Shown here one piece after another: positions 60,311 to 64,000 of a stretch of DNA of 64,000 bases. A program made the position numbers and the translations under genes. The number at the start of each line of letters is the position of its first letter. Within the stretch, counting starts at the first letter, position 1. A model generated the notes under the pieces. That model was not told the origin of the DNA and did no database searches. It saw nothing but the letters and a program-made list of their open reading frames with translations. Source of the stretch: Paenibacillus guangzhouensis (GTDB lineage Bacteria; Bacillota; Bacilli; Paenibacillales; Paenibacillaceae); NCBI RefSeq assembly GCF_009363075.1, contig NZ_CP045293.1, positions 1,674,001 to 1,738,000 on the forward strand. The letters run 5' to 3'.

Positions 60311-61860
60311 GTAGAAAATGTGATACAGATTTGAAAGCAGGCTTAGCGCAAGCGCTGGCAACGATTCCGGTCCCTCAATCATTGTTTCAATTCGCGGAGG
60401 AATTGCCCGGCAAATTCGATCGAGGCGAACTGGAGCTGGATGGAAATCCGAAGATTGAATCGCAACCGATTGTATCTAGAAGGTCCAAGCGTCGGAAGAT
60501 TCCTGTCGTCTTCAAAGGCACGGCAGCAGCGGTAATCTTAGTGGTAACGTTCTTTGCAGGTGTGACCATGTCTCCTGCTTTTGCATCGCTCGTCAGAAGT
60601 GTGCCTGGCATCGATATCGCTATCGATTGGCTGAAGCATATCCGGGAGCAAGACGGAGTTCAGACTGCGATGAACCACGACTATTTACCGATCGATCCGG
60701 TGACGACGAAGTTAGACGGCACAATCATTACGATCAGCGACATCTATCTGACGGAAGAGGAGCTGCTTTTCAAAAGCTTCATTCAGACTGACGCATTCGA
60801 TTTAACCGATGGGAGCAGTCCGGTATCGATTTGGATTTCTCCCCTCAATACCTTGGCTGGTCAAGGATCGACGACCTCTTCGTCTGTCATCACGGCTGCC
60901 GATGGCAGCGGGAAACCAGTGCTTCAGGAAACGTATAAGTATCAGTTGTTCGATGGCGTTGTTAAGCAGTTTTTAGCGCAGGGCACCGAACTTGAGCTAG
61001 AGGTTACCAAAAGAACTTTAATCGATGAGGGACATAAATTAGATATTCAGCAAATGGGGATTATGAAAGTGTCGATTCAGCCTGACAAGCTGCTGCACAA
61101 TAAAGTGCTAGAACCGAAGCAGGCGCTGCCTATTGGTGATTCTGATCTGAAGGAACTGAGCTTGGAAAAGTTGACGATTCAACCGACGACGATGAATCTG
61201 ATTTTGAAAGGGCCTGAGGGATGGTATTACGAATTTCCGAGAGACGATGAGACTGCCCCGTATTTGAAGGACGATCAAGGCCGGGAGTATCGGTACGATC
61301 CTTCAGGCTCCGGACTCTTGTATTATGAGGGCGGACAGCTGCAATTGCCGTTCTCATCGTCCGTTTATTTCGAACCGAATGTCCGTTCATTGACCCTTCA
61401 TATTGGAAGTCTCCGTGTAGGCGAATTCGAGCCAAGCGAGAAGCTGGATTTGCCTTTAAACGGCGAATATCCGCGTACGATACATTTTAAGAATAAGGAG
61501 ATCGTTATCGAGGGGGCAGACTACGTGCCTGAAGGGTATCTGCATTTGAAAATCAAAAAAGACAGTCCCGAACAGAAGAGGCTGAAGGGCGTATCTTTTG
61601 GCATCGCTCAAGAGGAGAATCTTACAGAGAAATTCGATAAAGAAGGAACAGAAGCTTACGATGCTTACAGGAAAAAACAAAGAGAGGACATGAAGTCCTT
61701 CCATGTGAACGGCTTCGGCATCGCCGAGGATAACAGCAAGTCGGAACATCTGAACGTCTATATTCTAGCGCCCAAGCTAGACCAGTATACGCTCACACTG
61801 TCCCGAACCGGAGATTCGATTACGGTGAACCGGGATTATACGGTTCCGTTGAAGCCTTGA
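60307..61860 (+). CDS. DUF4179-domain membrane protein, probable anti-sigma factor
   Basis: A 517-residue protein with a cytoplasmic N-terminus of about 70 residues, one transmembrane helix (GTAAAVILVVTFFAGVTM, about 76-93) and the DUF4179 signature SPAFASLVRSVPGIDIAIDW. A long beta-rich extracytoplasmic region of DUF5643 type follows. It overlaps the sigma gene by 4 bases (ATGA), so coupling and stoichiometric production are expected. Anti-sigma function is inferred from position and the matching pair at 18344. Confidence 0.78.
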   Translation: MSRKCDTDLKAGLAQALATIPVPQSLFQFAEELPGKFDRGELELDGNPKIESQPIVSRRSKRRKIPVVFKGTAAAVILVVTFFAGVTMSPAFASLVRSVPGIDIAIDWLKHIREQDGVQTAMNHDYLPIDPVTTKLDGTIITISDIYLTEEELLFKSFIQTDAFDLTDGSSPVSIWISPLNTLAGQGSTTSSSVITAADGSGKPVLQETYKYQLFDGVVKQFLAQGTELELEVTKRTLIDEGHKLDIQQMGIMKVSIQPDKLLHNKVLEPKQALPIGDSDLKELSLEKLTIQPTTMNLILKGPEGWYYEFPRDDETAPYLKDDQGREYRYDPSGSGLLYYEGGQLQLPFSSSVYFEPNVRSLTLHIGSLRVGEFEPSEKLDLPLNGEYPRTIHFKNKEIVIEGADYVPEGYLHLKIKKDSPEQKRLKGVSFGIAQEENLTEKFDKEGTEAYDAYRKKQREDMKSFHVNGFGIAEDNSKSEHLNVYILAPKLDQYTLTLSRTGDSITVNRDYTVPLKP

Positions 61861-61879
61861 TCAGCAAGGCATAAATCAG

Positions 61880-61911
61880 AAACACGCCTTCAATGGCGTG
61901 TTTTTTTGCTA
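61880..61911 (+). terminator. Rho-independent terminator
   Basis: AAACACGCC (61880-61888) pairs perfectly with GGCGTGTTT (61895-61903), followed by a T run. The following stretch up to 62339 is AT-rich and holds only a family A half and the arsR-type promoter. Confidence 0.85.
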
Positions 61912-62149
61912 TTGCATAATTAAATCAATTTCATAATTGTTACATCACCCCTAAAGTTACGAACAAAATATTTGGGGAATATTTAAAAAGATTTATTTAA
62001 AATAAATTAAAGAAGTTAATAGAGAGGACTTCATTAGCGAAAATTCAATGAAAGCGAAAATGCATTGAATGGTTTCACTTGAAGGGTTAGGAACTATTGT
62101 AGTTTATGGACTTGAAATATGTTTATTACTGTAGGGCATTGGATTAAAC

Positions 62150-62166
62150 TAGCGGGACACGATAGC
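62150..62166 (+). repeat. Dispersed repeat family A, left half
   Basis: CTAGCGGGACACGATAG, one base off the left-half consensus. Confidence 0.7.
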
Positions 62167-62339
62167 TCAAGCATACTGGTTAGTTATAGGTGGGGAGATA
62201 ACGAATAAAATAATCATTAACTTCCTGCATAACTCTATCAATACTATGATATTTAAAGAGACACAAAATCGTTGGACAGAGAAGACCGAGTAAAAACGAG
62301 TCAGATCGATTGATCATGAATAATGCAATTCGTTGGAAA

Positions 62340-62367
62340 TTGACATATCTAGAAATGCGGATATAAT
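62340..62367 (+). promoter_or_regulatory. Consensus sigma-A promoter, leaderless start
   Basis: TTGACA (62340-62345) and TATAAT (62362-62367), both perfect, are separated by 16 bases. The ATG of the ArsR-type gene begins 8 bases after the -10, where transcription is expected to start. Confidence 0.75.
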
Positions 62368-62374
62368 TATATGC

Positions 62375-62686
62375 ATGGATACAATGTTAATATTTAAAGC
62401 ATTATCTAATGAAACTCGTGTGCAAATTTTGGAGTGGTTAAAGAAACCGGATGCAAATTTTGGGCCTCAATTGTATTTGCCGCTGAATTCCGATTTTAAA
62501 GGAGGGATATGTGTAGGAAGCATACAGGAAAAAACAGGATTGGCCCAATCCGTCGTTTCCAACTATTTGCTACTGCTGAAGAAAGCCGGACTGCTCGAAT
62601 CCCGGCGTTACGGACAATGGACGTATTACCGACGAAACGAAGAAACGTTTTTGCAGCTAGCCGATTTTATCAAAAATGAAATGTAA
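62375..62686 (+). CDS. ArsR-family winged-helix regulator
   Basis: A 103-residue ArsR/SmtB-type repressor with the fold IFKALSNETRVQILEWLKKP, VGSIQEKTGLAQSVVSNYLL, LLKKAGLLESRRYGQWTYYR. No ELCVCDL-type metal motif is present, so the signal is unlikely to be arsenic. ATG 62375 is chosen although no ribosome binding site exists, because a consensus promoter ends 7 bases before it; a longer frame would start upstream of the promoter. The MFS exporter gene about 100 bases downstream is its likely target. Confidence 0.82.
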   Translation: MDTMLIFKALSNETRVQILEWLKKPDANFGPQLYLPLNSDFKGGICVGSIQEKTGLAQSVVSNYLLLLKKAGLLESRRYGQWTYYRRNEETFLQLADFIKNEM

Positions 62687-62782
62687 GCCAGGCAGTCACC
62701 ACCATGAGGCTGCCTATTCATTTGAATAAATATATCTAGAATAATGGATATACAGATAAACACATAAACGGAGGAGTACATA

Positions 62783-63961
62783 GTGAAGCGTAGCGGCTCT
62801 TTATTTTTTATTGCACTTGGTATATTTGGTATCATTAATACTGAACTTGGAGTAGTTGGTCTACTACCGGCTATTATAGAGAAGTATGGTGTGACGGCTT
62901 CACAAGCGGGTATGCTTGTAAGTTCTTTTGCGCTTATTATAGCCCTGTTTGGTCCATGGATGACGCTTCTAATGTCCAGATGGAACCGAAAAAGGGTACT
63001 GGTAGGAATTTTAGCTCTTTTTGCCATCTCCAATCTCGCTTCGGTTTTTGCGCCGGTCTTTCCACTTCTCCTGGTATTCCGGATCATTCCTGCACTATTT
63101 CATCCGGTTTATTTCTCAATTGGTTTCGTATTGGCAGCTGTATTGTCGGATAAAGAGCGAGTTGCGCAGGCCAGCGCGAAAGTATTTCTAGGGGTCAGTC
63201 TGGGCATGGTACTCGGTATCCCGGTGACGTCTTACGTTGCGGAGCAGTTTTCGCTTGAGGCTGCGTTTATATTCTCAGCAGTCGTGAACGTTGTCGCTGG
63301 ACTGGGAATCGCCTTCATGGTCCCTACCGTAATAGACGACCGGAAGCCGACGTCAATCGGTTCGCAGCTTAAGGTATTGCGAAAGCCAATCCTGTGGCTT
63401 AATATGGCAGCAGCCTGTTTTATTCTCTCCGCGATGTTTGCCGTGTACAGCTACTTTGCTGAATATATGGGACAGCATTTAAACATGAGTGGGAAGATTG
63501 TAAGCATGTTATTGGTCGTCTTTGGCGCCAGCGGTGTGGCGGGCAACTGGTATGCGGGCAAGTTACTCGGCAAGCATCTAAAGAGAACGACGCTGCTTTA
63601 TCCAATCGCCTTGGCGATGTGCTACATCCTTCTTCAATTTGCAGGTGCATCGTTACTATGGCTTATCGGCATTGTTGCACTGTGGGGAGCTGTGCATACA
63701 AGTGGGCTTATCGTCAGTCAAATCTGGCTTACTTCGGAAGCACCCGAAGCACCGGAGTTTGCAAATAGTCTGTTCGTCTCCTTTTCAAATCTTGGTGTCA
63801 CAATCGGAACGGCCGTAGGAGGCTGGCTGATCGCTATCTCTGGTACAGGGGAAATCGTATTGGGCGGAATTCTATTTACTGCGCTTGCCTTGATATGTAT
63901 CGCTTTAAGCTCCGTATTGCGAGCGAAGTCGAAAGTACCGTCTGGGATGGAAGGAAAATAA
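62783..63961 (+). CDS. MFS transporter (DHA1 drug:H+ antiporter type)
   Basis: A 392-residue inner-membrane exporter with 12 hydrophobic segments. The first helix has GIFGIINTELGVVGLLPAII, the loop 2-3 signature is SRWNRKRVLVG, and helices 4-5 carry FRIIPALFHPVYFSIGF. It resembles the YtbD/AraJ group of sugar-efflux or drug exporters. GTG 62783 follows CGGAGGAGTACATA. It lies after the ArsR-type regulator on the same strand and probably shares its control. The exported compound is unknown. Confidence 0.88.
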   Translation: MKRSGSLFFIALGIFGIINTELGVVGLLPAIIEKYGVTASQAGMLVSSFALIIALFGPWMTLLMSRWNRKRVLVGILALFAISNLASVFAPVFPLLLVFRIIPALFHPVYFSIGFVLAAVLSDKERVAQASAKVFLGVSLGMVLGIPVTSYVAEQFSLEAAFIFSAVVNVVAGLGIAFMVPTVIDDRKPTSIGSQLKVLRKPILWLNMAAACFILSAMFAVYSYFAEYMGQHLNMSGKIVSMLLVVFGASGVAGNWYAGKLLGKHLKRTTLLYPIALAMCYILLQFAGASLLWLIGIVALWGAVHTSGLIVSQIWLTSEAPEAPEFANSLFVSFSNLGVTIGTAVGGWLIAISGTGEIVLGGILFTALALICIALSSVLRAKSKVPSGMEGK

Positions 63962-64000
63962 TAAAGGAATTGGTATAATGCACGATGCAACTTTCACTTC

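Noticed and set aside
62048-62063. TGAAAGCGAAAATG as a second cre site
   Set aside because: The right half fits the consensus poorly and it is about 330 bases from the nearest start codon.

Overview
The window looks like chromosomal DNA of a spore-forming, low-to-moderate GC Gram-positive, most likely Paenibacillus or a close relative. This is inferred from strong AGGAGG-type ribosome binding sites with many GTG and TTG starts, ECF sigma factors paired with DUF4179 proteins, copper-amine-oxidase-N-type surface domains, an SLH-like surface peptidase, an exosporium-like protein, membrane-anchored AraC regulators and LplB/YtcP-type sugar importers. No rRNA, tRNA, CRISPR array or prophage was seen.

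Layout. 0-9 kb: an operon of two small kinase-fold proteins, a secreted FN3 protein, a WYL regulator with a DinB-like gene, an XRE-DUF1232 fusion, an atypical Nramp transporter and an exosporium-like protein. 9-17 kb: a double-headed MerR regulator, agmatine deiminase, a TetR regulator followed by an extra methionine aminopeptidase, a deoxyribonucleotidase, and a quinone/electrophile-response operon (mhqO-mhqD-flavin reductase) behind a near-perfect MhqR operator. 17-30 kb: an ECF sigma/anti-sigma pair and a stretch of small accessory genes mixed with remnants (GNAT, MarR, an IS110 transposase, a truncated surface-protein paralogue, a serine hydrolase split by an in-frame stop). 30-43 kb: ferredoxin, alpha/beta hydrolase and a MarR cluster; an SLH-like S9 peptidase and rarD lying between two copies of a decayed bacitracin-type ABC locus; then an intact two-component system with a three-gene ABC exporter.

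43.9-55.9 kb is a polysaccharide-utilisation locus: a GH95-like hydrolase and a membrane AraC sensor-regulator, then a solute-binding lipoprotein (broken at a six-G tract), two permeases, a GH88 unsaturated glucuronyl hydrolase and a discoidin-PL6 lyase. The implied pathway is lyase cleavage outside the cell, oligosaccharide import, and GH88/GH95 digestion inside. The rest holds a secreted PQQ-type sugar dehydrogenase, a VOC protein, a second ECF/DUF4179 pair behind an ECF-like promoter, and an ArsR-type regulator, apparently with a leaderless mRNA, next to an MFS exporter.

Two families of short dispersed intergenic repeats, both built around terminator-like hairpins, run through the whole window and are the most unusual non-coding signal. 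All product names rest on recognition of the translated sequence, since no database search was possible.
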